Source: Verrucomicrobia bacterium IMCC26134 | GTDB lineage: Bacteria > Verrucomicrobiota > Verrucomicrobiia > Opitutales > Opitutaceae | DNA length: 64,000 nt | Direction: 5' to 3' | Assembly: GCA_000972765.1 (NCBI GenBank) | Contig: CP011265.1 | Coordinates: forward strand, 3,655,001 to 3,719,000 | Shown: in pieces, positions 46,341-55,002 of the stretch | How positions within the stretch are numbered: the first letter of the stretch is position 1 | Layout of the letters: every line of letters starts with the position of its first letter | The notes under the pieces: generated by a model | What the model was told of the DNA's origin: nothing | Seen by the model: only the letters and a program-made list of their open reading frames with translations | Database searches by the model: none | Position numbers and translations under genes: made by a program

Positions 46341-46502
46341 ACTAAAAGTTATGAAGCTGCGTTTCTCTAAAAACTAGGTGTTAGACTCTACTAGAGAATG
46401 TTTGGTCTAACGCCCTCAAATACGGTGTAAAGGCCTTACTCACAAAATAAACACATGTTACCGACACACCCTGTGTGTAGATGCTTACGAGGTTTATTCA
46501 CA
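46341..46502. promoter_or_regulatory. 162-bp spacer upstream of the giant gene
   Basis: This AT-richer spacer lies between the NHL-protein gene stop and the TTG start of the giant gene. It holds a short inverted repeat, ACACAC-CCT-GTGTGT (46,464-46,478), without a T-run on the coding strand. It could be a weak hairpin or a binding site. This is the longest gap inside the minus-strand cluster, so a separate promoter for the giant gene is plausible, but I cannot assign boxes. Confidence 0.35.
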
Positions 46503-49500
46503 TTACGGTTTCGGCTCAACTACGAGCCGTAAAAAAACTTTGTTGGGAAGGCCAAGTGCAGCGTTGCTTCGAACTTTGATTTGCTGCCGTCGTGCATCGA
46601 GATCGACGATTTCCAGGGGTTCGACGTAGGACGGACCACGATTCCAGGTCTGTAAATCGAGCGACTGCTCCGGGATTACTTGCCAGTCAGGTGCAGCTCG
46701 GAGGTGTTCGTAGGACAAGGTGAGGGAACCGTTCGACCAACTCATAAGTGCGGGGTTGGTGTCCCTCACCAATGGATCTCGATCTTGCAAATATTCAAAG
46801 AGGTTTGGAACACCGTCTCCATCGGGATCGGCGGCAGGTCCGGAGATGCCAGAAAATGCGAGTTGGCTGCCATTAAATACCTGACTCCGCCAAGTTTCCC
46901 ACGATGGAGCGTTAACCGTGAGATTGAACGCTGTAGAAACAGTTGTAAGTGAGTTAGTAACACTGAGTATGACGGAATAAATACCGGACTCGAGCGGCGT
47001 TCCGGTGAGGGCACCGGTGGAAGGATTGAGAGTCAGCCCAGGTGGTAAACCAGTAGCTAAGTATTTGCTAGGTGTGCCAGTAGCAGTAAAACTATATCCG
47101 GATAACGCACTTGCCTCGGTCACAAGAGTGGAAGGCGGTGTCGCGATGACGGGAACGATGGGCGGCGGAGAGGCGAGCCGTAGGAGACCGTTATCCGTGT
47201 CGGAAATGTAAAGCGTTCCGTTGGAAGTGAAAGTGAGCCCAGAAGGACCACTCATGCGGGCCGTCGTGCCAAAACCGTCAGCCGTTCCAGAGGTCTCGGC
47301 CAGCCCAGCCAAAGTAGTGACCGCGCCCGCTGCATTAACGCGTCTTAAAGTGTGATTAAAGGAGTCGCTTACGTAAAGCAGGCCATCTGAACCAAAGGCG
47401 AGAGCGTGCGGGGAGTAAAAAAGCGCATTGGAACCGATTCCGTCGATTGACCCCGAAATCCCCAAGCCACTCCCGGCAAGCAAGGTGGCAGTGCCGGTCG
47501 AGGTTATGCGCCACAGGTTATTTGCTCCGGCATCACTCACATAAATAGTTCCATCAGAGGCAATCGCGAGCCCTGTAGGTTGATCGAACAAGCCGTTGCT
47601 TGTTTGAAAGGTGGTTACGACACCGGCAGGAAGCACGATGCGGCGAAGTGCGTAATTCCCACTGTCCGCGACGTAAAGCACCCCTCCAGGGGCAAAAGCG
47701 AGCCCGAGGGGATAATTAAACGCAGCGCTGGCGCCAGTGCCATCGAACGCATCAGGAGAGCCACTGCCCGCCACCAACGTTACGACTCCACTTGTGCTGA
47801 TACGACGGATGCGATGATTACCGGAATCAGCTACATAGAGGTTGCCTGACGTGTCGAAGGCGAGGCCGGAGGGAGTGTTAAACTTAGCCGCGGTTCCGGT
47901 AGCATTAACATAACCGGCAATGTTCAGGGTCCCGGCAAAAACACTCATAATACCAGCCGTGGTCCGTCTAAAAATAACATGCCGCGCCGAGTCGGCGATA
48001 TAGAGCGCTCCATCAGCGGCGACGGCCATACCAGAGGGCGACGAAAGCCCGGAAGCCGCCAACGTGGATATAATCCAGGATATCGGGGCAGCGATCTGCA
48101 TCGTGGCAGATGCAGTGCCTTGATAATTGGCATCATTAATCGACGCGATCACATCGTAGGTGCCGTAGGCGCTGGGCGCCGTCGCGCTGCCGTTGTAGGT
48201 ATAGGTGACCACGAACCCCGAGGGGGCTGTGGTGGCCGTGGGTGTTTTCACCGCACCATCGTAGGGTTGGCCGAGGTTAGTCAGCGTGATGGAGGCATTG
48301 CCTTTACCGATCGTAAAAACAACCGTGGCGGCAGTGATGCCCCCAGCATTCTCGGCGGTGATTGTGGCGCTGAAGATGCCGGCCTGATAGGGCACGCCCG
48401 AAATCAAGCCACCCGACGAGCTCACGCTTAAACCGGGCGGCAGTCCCGTCGCACCAAACAAATAAGGGAAGCGCGAGCCGGCGATGGTGTAGTTTGAAAA
48501 GGATACACCGACGTTTCCCACAGCAGTTAAGGGACTGCTGATCTCCGGCGCCAACGCCGGATAGAGAAGGCGGACCGCGTTGTTTTCCGTGTCGGAAACA
48601 TAGAGGGTGCCGCCATCAGCCGACACCGCGAGTCCCTGTGGGTTGCGAAAACGTGCAGCGGACGCCAGGCCATCATCGCCACCGCCGGCGCTGGGGGTGC
48701 CTGCCACGGTTTTGACGACACCGGTGGTCTCGATGCGGCGAATCAAATGGCTGGCGTAGTCGGCGACGTAAACCTTGCCTGCCGCATCCACAGCCACGCC
48801 AAAGGGGTAGAAAAAACGCGCCGCGCCTGCAGTCGCGGCATCAGTCGTTCCAGTCAGCCCGGCCGAGCCGGCATAGGTGCTTACGACTGAGGAAGCGGTA
48901 ATCTTACGGATGGTCTGGTTATAAGAATCGGCGACGTAGACATTGCCATTGGTGTCACACGCCACTCCAAAAGGTGACTGAAACCGCGCGAGCGTAAGTC
49001 CATCGCCATCTGCAGAGCCGGATGAACGTAAGGTGCCGGCAAAGGTCGTCACCACTCCACCCGGAGTAATACGGCGAATGGCATGATTACCAAAATCGGC
49101 CACGTAAACGTTGCCCGCTGCATCCAGGGCGAGCCCGGCCGGTTGATCGAAACGGGCCGCCGTCCCGGTGCCATTTAGGGTTCCCGCGACCCCCACCCCG
49201 CCGGCAAGCGTGGTGACCACACCGGCAGATGTAATTCGACGCACTACCTGGCCTGTGGCTTCCGATACATAGATAAGCGACCCGTCACCAGTCACGGCGA
49301 CGCCAACCGGCTGATTAAAACGCGCCGCACTTCCCGTTCCGTCGACCGTGCCTGCCGTGCCCGCAAGCCCGGCCAAAGTGGTGACCACCCCGGCGGAAGT
49401 GATTTTGCGCAGGATATGATTATCGCGATCGGCAAGGTAAAGATTGCCGGCGTTATCACGGGCAATGTGACGGGGACCCCGAAAACGCGCGCCCGCCCGC

Positions 49501-50675
49501 GTGCCATCGACGGAGCCCTTGCTGATCGACGGACCGGCGAGGGTGGTGACCGCTAGAGTCGAAACATTCAGGGTGCGTAACTTTGAATTGAGCGAGTCGG
49601 TCACCAACAACCGAGCGCCAGTGGCGTCGTAAACGATTCCAGAAGGTTGATTAAATCGGGCCGCGGTGCCGGTCGCATCCACGCTATCGGCGACCAGATA
49701 ACCGCCGGCGAGGGTGGTCACCTGGTTGTTGGACAGTTGCAGGCGGCGCACCCGGCAGGCATTGGCCTCGGTAATATAGAGGTAACCGGCGCCATCGAGC
49801 GCGAGGCCCTTGGGTTGATTGAAGCGCGCACTCGTGCCCGTGGCATCAATGGAGCCAGCCGTATCGGCACCGCCAGCGATCGTGGTGACCGTGGCGCCAG
49901 CGATGACAATCTGCCTGATCGTCTGCCCGCTTTGGTCGGCGACATACAGACTGGTGCGGGCGGCGTTGAGAGCGATGGCGATGGGACTGTTAAACCGGGC
50001 GTTCGCACCACTACCATTGACCGTGGAGCCTGTGGTCGTCGCCGTCCCGGCCAGCGTGGCGACCACGCCGGTGGAAACCACCAGACTGCGAATGGTGTGA
50101 TTACCCGTATCCGTGATGTAGAGCACACCTGCGGTGGCATCGTATGCGAGGGTGGTTGGAGCGTTAAACCTGGCCGCAGCCCCTGTGCCATTGGCAGAAC
50201 CAGCTAGACCCGCGCTGCCGGCCAGCGTGGAAACGACGCCCGACGGCGTAATCTTGCGGATCAAATGATTGCCAGTATCGGCGATAAACAGGGTTCCGTC
50301 CGCCGCCGCCGCCAGCCCAAAGGGAAAGTTAAAGAGCGAGCTCGCCGCCGCCCCGTCGGCGATGCCGGCCACACCTGGATTGCCGGCCACGGTGCTCACA
50401 AAGCCACCGGGACTGAGTTTGCGAATAGTCGAATTCCTGGCATCCGCGATGTAGGTGTTGCCCGCCGCATCGAGGGCGATACCCGAGGGCTCGTTAAATG
50501 TAGCCGTCAGCGCCGCGCCATCGGCACTCCCCGACCCCGTGTAGCCAGCAAAAGTATCCGCCTGCCATGGCGGCGAAAGATAGTCGGTGGCAGCCCTCAA
50601 CCCGAAGATGCCAGACCAAAGGCCAAAAATCAGCAGCACGCCGAAACGAAAACGTGCTTTTCTCGAGTTGCCCAT
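46503..50675 (-). CDS. Exported NHL-repeat protein with Ig-like, MBG and TSP3-like segments
   Basis: The product is 1,390 residues. The start is ATG at 50,675 in the context AACCATG, without a Shine-Dalgarno sequence. Residues about 10-30 form a hydrophobic signal peptide ending near L-R-A-A. About a dozen NHL repeats (IYVADxxNHxIRRIxxxGVVTTLAG pattern) fill about 35-705. An Ig-like 'GLPPGLSVSSSGGLISGVP' unit spans about 712-790, an MBG-type domain about 793-857, a second NHL block about 866-1,165, a second 'GLPPGL' unit about 1,175-1,250, and a calcium-type DPDGDGVPNLFEYLQDRDP segment about 1,280-1,300. NHL repeats form beta-propellers that bind proteins or sugars. The gene sits between the SecA-like gene and the giant gene, which suggests an accessory surface or periplasmic partner; no catalytic motif is seen. 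Confidence 0.9.
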   Translation of the reverse strand: MGNSRKARFRFGVLLIFGLWSGIFGLRAATDYLSPPWQADTFAGYTGSGSADGAALTATFNEPSGIALDAAGNTYIADARNSTIRKLSPGGFVSTVAGNPGVAGIADGAAASSLFNFPFGLAAAADGTLFIADTGNHLIRKITPSGVVSTLAGSAGLAGSANGTGAAARFNAPTTLAYDATAGVLYITDTGNHTIRSLVVSTGVVATLAGTATTTGSTVNGSGANARFNSPIAIALNAARTSLYVADQSGQTIRQIVIAGATVTTIAGGADTAGSIDATGTSARFNQPKGLALDGAGYLYITEANACRVRRLQLSNNQVTTLAGGYLVADSVDATGTAARFNQPSGIVYDATGARLLVTDSLNSKLRTLNVSTLAVTTLAGPSISKGSVDGTRAGARFRGPRHIARDNAGNLYLADRDNHILRKITSAGVVTTLAGLAGTAGTVDGTGSAARFNQPVGVAVTGDGSLIYVSEATGQVVRRITSAGVVTTLAGGVGVAGTLNGTGTAARFDQPAGLALDAAGNVYVADFGNHAIRRITPGGVVTTFAGTLRSSGSADGDGLTLARFQSPFGVACDTNGNVYVADSYNQTIRKITASSVVSTYAGSAGLTGTTDAATAGAARFFYPFGVAVDAAGKVYVADYASHLIRRIETTGVVKTVAGTPSAGGGDDGLASAARFRNPQGLAVSADGGTLYVSDTENNAVRLLYPALAPEISSPLTAVGNVGVSFSNYTIAGSRFPYLFGATGLPPGLSVSSSGGLISGVPYQAGIFSATITAENAGGITAATVVFTIGKGNASITLTNLGQPYDGAVKTPTATTAPSGFVVTYTYNGSATAPSAYGTYDVIASINDANYQGTASATMQIAAPISWIISTLAASGLSSPSGMAVAADGALYIADSARHVIFRRTTAGIMSVFAGTLNIAGYVNATGTAAKFNTPSGLAFDTSGNLYVADSGNHRIRRISTSGVVTLVAGSGSPDAFDGTGASAAFNYPLGLAFAPGGVLYVADSGNYALRRIVLPAGVVTTFQTSNGLFDQPTGLAIASDGTIYVSDAGANNLWRITSTGTATLLAGSGLGISGSIDGIGSNALFYSPHALAFGSDGLLYVSDSFNHTLRRVNAAGAVTTLAGLAETSGTADGFGTTARMSGPSGLTFTSNGTLYISDTDNGLLRLASPPPIVPVIATPPSTLVTEASALSGYSFTATGTPSKYLATGLPPGLTLNPSTGALTGTPLESGIYSVILSVTNSLTTVSTAFNLTVNAPSWETWRSQVFNGSQLAFSGISGPAADPDGDGVPNLFEYLQDRDPLVRDTNPALMSWSNGSLTLSYEHLRAAPDWQVIPEQSLDLQTWNRGPSYVEPLEIVDLDARRQQIKVRSNAALGLPNKVFLRLVVEPKP

Positions 50676-50738
50676 GGTTTGCGACTTTGTCTTTTTACTG
50701 AAACGTTGGCAAGCGACGGAAGCAACGCGCCCAGGGGC

Positions 50739-52757
50739 TTAAAACGAGTCGGGGCCGCGCCCTGGAATCAAGGCCTCCGCAAGTTGCTGGTCTTGCTGCA
50801 TCACGATCCTCCGCTGCCTGAACGACTGGGCTTGGGCGGCACGTTGCGCGCGGCGCAGCCACCAGCCTACAAGATCGGCTCTACGCCCCTCCAGCGGCGC
50901 GGTTTGCTCCGGGGGAATAAAACGGTTGAGACCCTTGAGAACGATCCCCGGCATGAACCGCTCGGCCAAATCATCTTCCAGACTCGCGAAAGTGCGGGTG
51001 CTGCCGGGATCGCCTTGACGGCCGGCGCGGCCTTGCAGCTGGCGATCGATGCGGGCGGAATCATGCAGCTCGGTCAGAATCACGTGAAGGCCGCCGCCAC
51101 CGGCCACACCGTTGCCCAAACGAATATCGGTGCCGCGTCCGGCCATGTTGGTGGCAACGGTGATGGCGTAAGGCTCGCCGGCCAGATGCACGATGGTGGC
51201 CTCCTCGCGGTGCCGGTGGGCATTGAGCAAGGCGAAGCTCAAAAACTTCATCGAAAGCAACTGTCCGAGATGTTCGCTGGCGGCCACGCTCCTCGTGCCG
51301 ATCAATACCGGCCTGCCCTCGTCGTGCAGCCGGACAATCTCCTCGACCACGGCCGCCCATTTGGCGGCGGCGGTGGCGAAATAACGCGGAGGCAAACTGA
51401 CGCGGCGGTTAGGCCGGTTCGGCGGCACCAGCAGCATGGGCCGCTCATAAACGCGCCAAAACTCGGGCGCCGCCTCGGCAGCCGTGCCGGTGATGCCGGA
51501 AAGGTGCCGGAATAGACGGAAAAAACGCTGAAAACTCAGGCGGGCGAGCGACTCGTTGGGCTGCGTGATTTCGACTCCCTCCTTGGCTTCGACGGCCTGA
51601 TGCAGACCGAGACGCCAGGAACGACCGGGCATGAGACGGCCGGTGGACTCATCCACGATGATTACTTTACCTTCAACGATAACGTATTGTTTATCCCGCA
51701 GGAAAAAATGGCGGGCCTGCAGCGATTGCACGACGAGCGCGCCGATCCAGGCGGGCTGATGGAAACGCGCGGGGCCCGCCTCTTCGCACCAGACGGCGAT
51801 GAAGTCGCGGCCGGCGGGCAGGAGACGCACCTCTTTGTGGCGCGCATCGACCTCGTAGTGCTCGCCCGGCAAAAGTCCGGCGGCAAGCCGATCGGCGGCC
51901 TGGCAAACCTTGACCATCGCCGGGTCTTCCTGCGGCCGACTGATGATGAGCGGAGTAACAGCCTCGTCAATGAGCTGGTTGTCCGCCTCGTCCACGATAA
52001 CCGTATGGAGACCGCGTTGCACAATATGGTCGGAGGGCGAGGCGGTGCCGCGCGGACGGATGAGACGGGCGACATTCCGGCGGCCCGGATCCGCGAGCGG
52101 ACCGAGCACGATGCGATCGCGCAGGAAGTCGGCGACAATCTCCTTGCTGGTGGTATAAACGATGTCCGCAGCGTAGGCCTCGCGCCGCTCCTCGGGCTTC
52201 GACTCCGAAGTAACGAAGGCGGCACGCACTCCGCAGGCGGCAAAGAGTGCGGCATTAGTGGCGGCGTCGCGCTGCGCGAGGTAGTCATTGGCGGTGACGA
52301 CGTGAAGCGGTCGGCCGCGCCAGGCCATCAAGCTCGCAGCCAGGCCGATGGTGAGCGTTTTACCCTCGCCGGTGGCCATCTCGACCAGACGGGCGCGGGC
52401 AAGACCGAGTGCACCCATCAATTGCACCGGGTAGGGCCGGAGATGCAGATGACGGCGGGCAAGCTCGGCGACGAGCGGCAAGGCGTCCGCAAACCCATCC
52501 GCCCAGCGGGCGTCGGAGAGACGGCGCAAGCGCTGCCGTTGCGCCAACATACGGGTGCGCAGTTCAGTGTCAGACAAGTCCTCCAGAGCCGCGCCTTCGG
52601 CATGAAGGCGCATGGCTTGGTCGTTCAATAATCGCCCTTCCGCCGCGCGACTCCGCCAGCCGCCATGCGCTCGATGCACGAGCGCGTCGAGCCCGGTCGG
52701 CAATTTCTCCTTGGCGGGGATTTCCGTGCGGCGGACGTCGAGAAGCGGGGCGGACAT
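50739..52757 (-). CDS. Short SecA-like translocase ATPase
   Basis: The product is 672 residues against about 850-950 for housekeeping SecA. The motor is complete: Walker A MATGEGKTL (127-135), DEAD-type box VIVDEADNQLIDEA (253-266), IIVDESTGRLMPGR and GLHQAVEAKEG (366-394), GITGT (421-425), TNMAGRGTDIRLG (536-548) and the arginine-finger region LQGRAGRQGDPGSTR (574-588). The sequence ends soon after FASLEDDLAERFMPG, so most of the helical wing/scaffold region and the C-terminal zinc tail are missing. It is most likely a second, specialised SecA that drives transport of particular substrates. It begins 24 bp after the M50/HlyD gene and is followed after 63 bp by the exported NHL protein, with the giant gene beyond. 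Its relation to SecY cannot be told from sequence alone. The start is ATG at 52,757 (AACCATG). Confidence 0.93.
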   Translation of the reverse strand: MSAPLLDVRRTEIPAKEKLPTGLDALVHRAHGGWRSRAAEGRLLNDQAMRLHAEGAALEDLSDTELRTRMLAQRQRLRRLSDARWADGFADALPLVAELARRHLHLRPYPVQLMGALGLARARLVEMATGEGKTLTIGLAASLMAWRGRPLHVVTANDYLAQRDAATNAALFAACGVRAAFVTSESKPEERREAYAADIVYTTSKEIVADFLRDRIVLGPLADPGRRNVARLIRPRGTASPSDHIVQRGLHTVIVDEADNQLIDEAVTPLIISRPQEDPAMVKVCQAADRLAAGLLPGEHYEVDARHKEVRLLPAGRDFIAVWCEEAGPARFHQPAWIGALVVQSLQARHFFLRDKQYVIVEGKVIIVDESTGRLMPGRSWRLGLHQAVEAKEGVEITQPNESLARLSFQRFFRLFRHLSGITGTAAEAAPEFWRVYERPMLLVPPNRPNRRVSLPPRYFATAAAKWAAVVEEIVRLHDEGRPVLIGTRSVAASEHLGQLLSMKFLSFALLNAHRHREEATIVHLAGEPYAITVATNMAGRGTDIRLGNGVAGGGGLHVILTELHDSARIDRQLQGRAGRQGDPGSTRTFASLEDDLAERFMPGIVLKGLNRFIPPEQTAPLEGRRADLVGWWLRRAQRAAQAQSFRQRRIVMQQDQQLAEALIPGRGPDSF

Positions 52758-52781
52758 GGTTGAGGGAGCGCGCGGAATGGG

Positions 52782-54959
52782 TTAAATGCGGTAGCGATTT
52801 TGCAGCAATTGACGCAGATCTCGGGCCCACTGCACGAGAAGCGGTGTCCAAGGGCGATCGAATCGCATAACGCCAAGCCGTCCCTGCCAGAAGAGCGGCC
52901 CCTCGCCGTTGTCGCGACCGGCTTCATCAAGACGTCCGACAACGAGAAAGAACGGCTGGTCGGCCATGGTTCCGTGTGAATCATTTTCACGGGTGCGAAT
53001 CGGCCCATTGGCAGTCCAGCCGAGCGCGGCTCCTGGCAATTGTTCCTGGCGACCGGGCACCACGGCCCATTCGCCGACCTCGACTTTGCGACCGGCGGAG
53101 CCGGTAAACCGCACCTCGGCGCCCTCGCGGGCGGCTCCGAAAAGCGCGCTCGCGTCATCCTGGGACACGACGGCGTAAAACTCCCAGCCGGGGCCGGGGC
53201 CTACGATCTCACCGAGTCGGGTGCCGCGGGAAACATAAAGGCCCTCCCAATCCTCGGTGCGCAACGCAACCCAACGACCGGTGGCGGGCGCACGCATATC
53301 GAGCGCGACCCGATCCGACTCCAGGCGGGCAACCGAAGCCTCGGAGGCCTCGCGACGCAGACGCATCGGCTCGATGCCGCCGGCAAACTCGGCAAGCATC
53401 TGCCGCTCTCTCGCGTTCACCTGCGCAAGCTCGGCGCGGGCGGCGGCGAGTTGCAGCTCCAGCTCGGGGCTTTCAAGTCTCACCAAGGGCCGGGCGGCGG
53501 ACACGGAAACGCCGCTTGGAACCATGAGCTTGGAAACCCAGCCGGCGACCGGGGCGTTGACATCAGACGAGCCGGATGCGCGCACCAGACCGGGAGCGCG
53601 AAAATGGTCCGGCACGGGGACTATAAGGAGGAAGGCCAGGACCACCGCGAACGCCCCGCCTGCAACAGCCCAGGAACGGTGGCGGGCGCGCTCGATGCGC
53701 GGTTCACTTTGCAAATATTTGAGCGCTTTTATCCACGGCAGGACAAACGCCCCGAGAAACGAAAGCACCGCCGCGATCAACCCGAGTCCGAAATAGCGAT
53801 CGGCTACGAAGAGGATAATGGCGACTGTAATGAAGATGCGATACACGTAGCTGGAGATACCGAAGACCGTCAGACCGACTGCCTCGTTGCGCGTGCGGGC
53901 GGGGCTTTCCAGCTCATTGACCTTGAGGGCGTGCCGTTCCCACAAATACAACCACTGGCGATGGGAGCGGGCCTGCATATTGGGCGTATCGGCGAGATCG
54001 GAGAGGATGTAGTAACCGTCGAAACGCAGCAGCGGATTAAGATTGAACATCACCGTGGAGACCGAGGCGACCACCATGGTATTATAGGCGAGACTGTTAA
54101 GCGTCCCCGGGCCGGTGACCGCCCAGACGAAAACCGCCACCGCGGCGTAGGCCAGCTCGGGGATCATGCCTGCCGAGCCGACGATGACGCGTTTCCAGCG
54201 CTCGGGAAAAGCCCAGGCAGCGGTGGCGTCCACATAGGGCACCGGCGTAAATACCAATAACATCACCCCCATCGTATGGACTTCGCCGCCGAAAGCCTTG
54301 ACCGCGTAGGCATGGCCGAATTCGTGAATCAACTTTGCCAGCGTGAAAGCCGCGTAAAGCAAGAGCAGGTTGCCGGGCGCGAGCACGGATTGGGACTGGT
54401 CGATGGCGCGATCCCAGTTGCCGAAAACCACCACCAGTCCGGCTAGGACCAAAAGCCCCCAGGCAATGGCGGCGGGACGCGTGGCCAACCACCGCAACGC
54501 GGGCCAGGTCCGGTTGAGGAGTCGATCCGGGTCAAACAACCGGATGCGCAGGAAAAATATTCCGAAGAGCTGGGAAACCATCTCCTGCTTCTTGCGTTTT
54601 TGATGACGCTCGAAAAGCCGCGCCGTATCGGCAGGCGTATCGCTCATCAGCAGGTTGGCCTGATAAAGCTGGGCGAGCAGATTGACCACTTCGCCCTGGC
54701 CTGGAGCGGTTTCAGGGCGGCGGCGAACGCAGTCCGCCCAAATCTCATCGGTGCTGCGTGTGCCGTCCAGACGGGCCACGAAATCGTAGGCTTCCTCGCG
54801 AAAACGAAAAAACTGATTGGTGAAACCATCCTGGGCGACATGCCAGCGCTCGCCCCGGATGGTCTGGCGGCGGATCGCGACAGAGGGGCGCAGCCGGAGT
54901 TTTTGGCCGGCCACGCGGTGCCAGGATTCGGAGAAAATCGCGCGTTGTTGATCACTCAT
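52782..54959 (-). CDS. PqqD-like / M50 site-2-type protease / HlyD-like fusion membrane protein
   Basis: The product is 725 residues. Residues about 20-105 look like a PqqD-type winged-helix domain ('GFTNQFFRFREEAYDFVARL' and 'DGTRSTDEIW'). Membrane segments follow from about 160. The M50 metalloprotease motif HEFGH is at 212-216, and the second ligand region NLNPLLRFDGYY is at 306-317, so the zinc site appears complete. More membrane helices lie at about 365-450. From about 455 the protein becomes an HlyD-like periplasmic adaptor, with lipoyl-type halves ('VNAPVAGWV' and 'MRAPATGRWV') around a short coiled coil (about 495-550). PqqD-like domains bind leader peptides in RiPP systems; M50 proteases cut in or near the membrane. 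Recognition and processing of a leader, coupled to export, is my inference. It lies 43 bp after the GAF-HlyD gene and 24 bp before the SecA-like gene. The start is ATG at 54,959. Confidence 0.9.
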   Translation of the reverse strand: MSDQQRAIFSESWHRVAGQKLRLRPSVAIRRQTIRGERWHVAQDGFTNQFFRFREEAYDFVARLDGTRSTDEIWADCVRRRPETAPGQGEVVNLLAQLYQANLLMSDTPADTARLFERHQKRKKQEMVSQLFGIFFLRIRLFDPDRLLNRTWPALRWLATRPAAIAWGLLVLAGLVVVFGNWDRAIDQSQSVLAPGNLLLLYAAFTLAKLIHEFGHAYAVKAFGGEVHTMGVMLLVFTPVPYVDATAAWAFPERWKRVIVGSAGMIPELAYAAVAVFVWAVTGPGTLNSLAYNTMVVASVSTVMFNLNPLLRFDGYYILSDLADTPNMQARSHRQWLYLWERHALKVNELESPARTRNEAVGLTVFGISSYVYRIFITVAIILFVADRYFGLGLIAAVLSFLGAFVLPWIKALKYLQSEPRIERARHRSWAVAGGAFAVVLAFLLIVPVPDHFRAPGLVRASGSSDVNAPVAGWVSKLMVPSGVSVSAARPLVRLESPELELQLAAARAELAQVNARERQMLAEFAGGIEPMRLRREASEASVARLESDRVALDMRAPATGRWVALRTEDWEGLYVSRGTRLGEIVGPGPGWEFYAVVSQDDASALFGAAREGAEVRFTGSAGRKVEVGEWAVVPGRQEQLPGAALGWTANGPIRTRENDSHGTMADQPFFLVVGRLDEAGRDNGEGPLFWQGRLGVMRFDRPWTPLLVQWARDLRQLLQNRYRI

Positions 54960-55002
54960 GCTTCAAGGACGTCAGGGGATAAAATGGGGGCGAAGGAGGT
55001 GT

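Noticed and set aside
51600-52631. 343-codon plus-strand frame over the SecA-like gene
   Set aside because: All SecA motifs lie in the opposite frame; this is a shadow.
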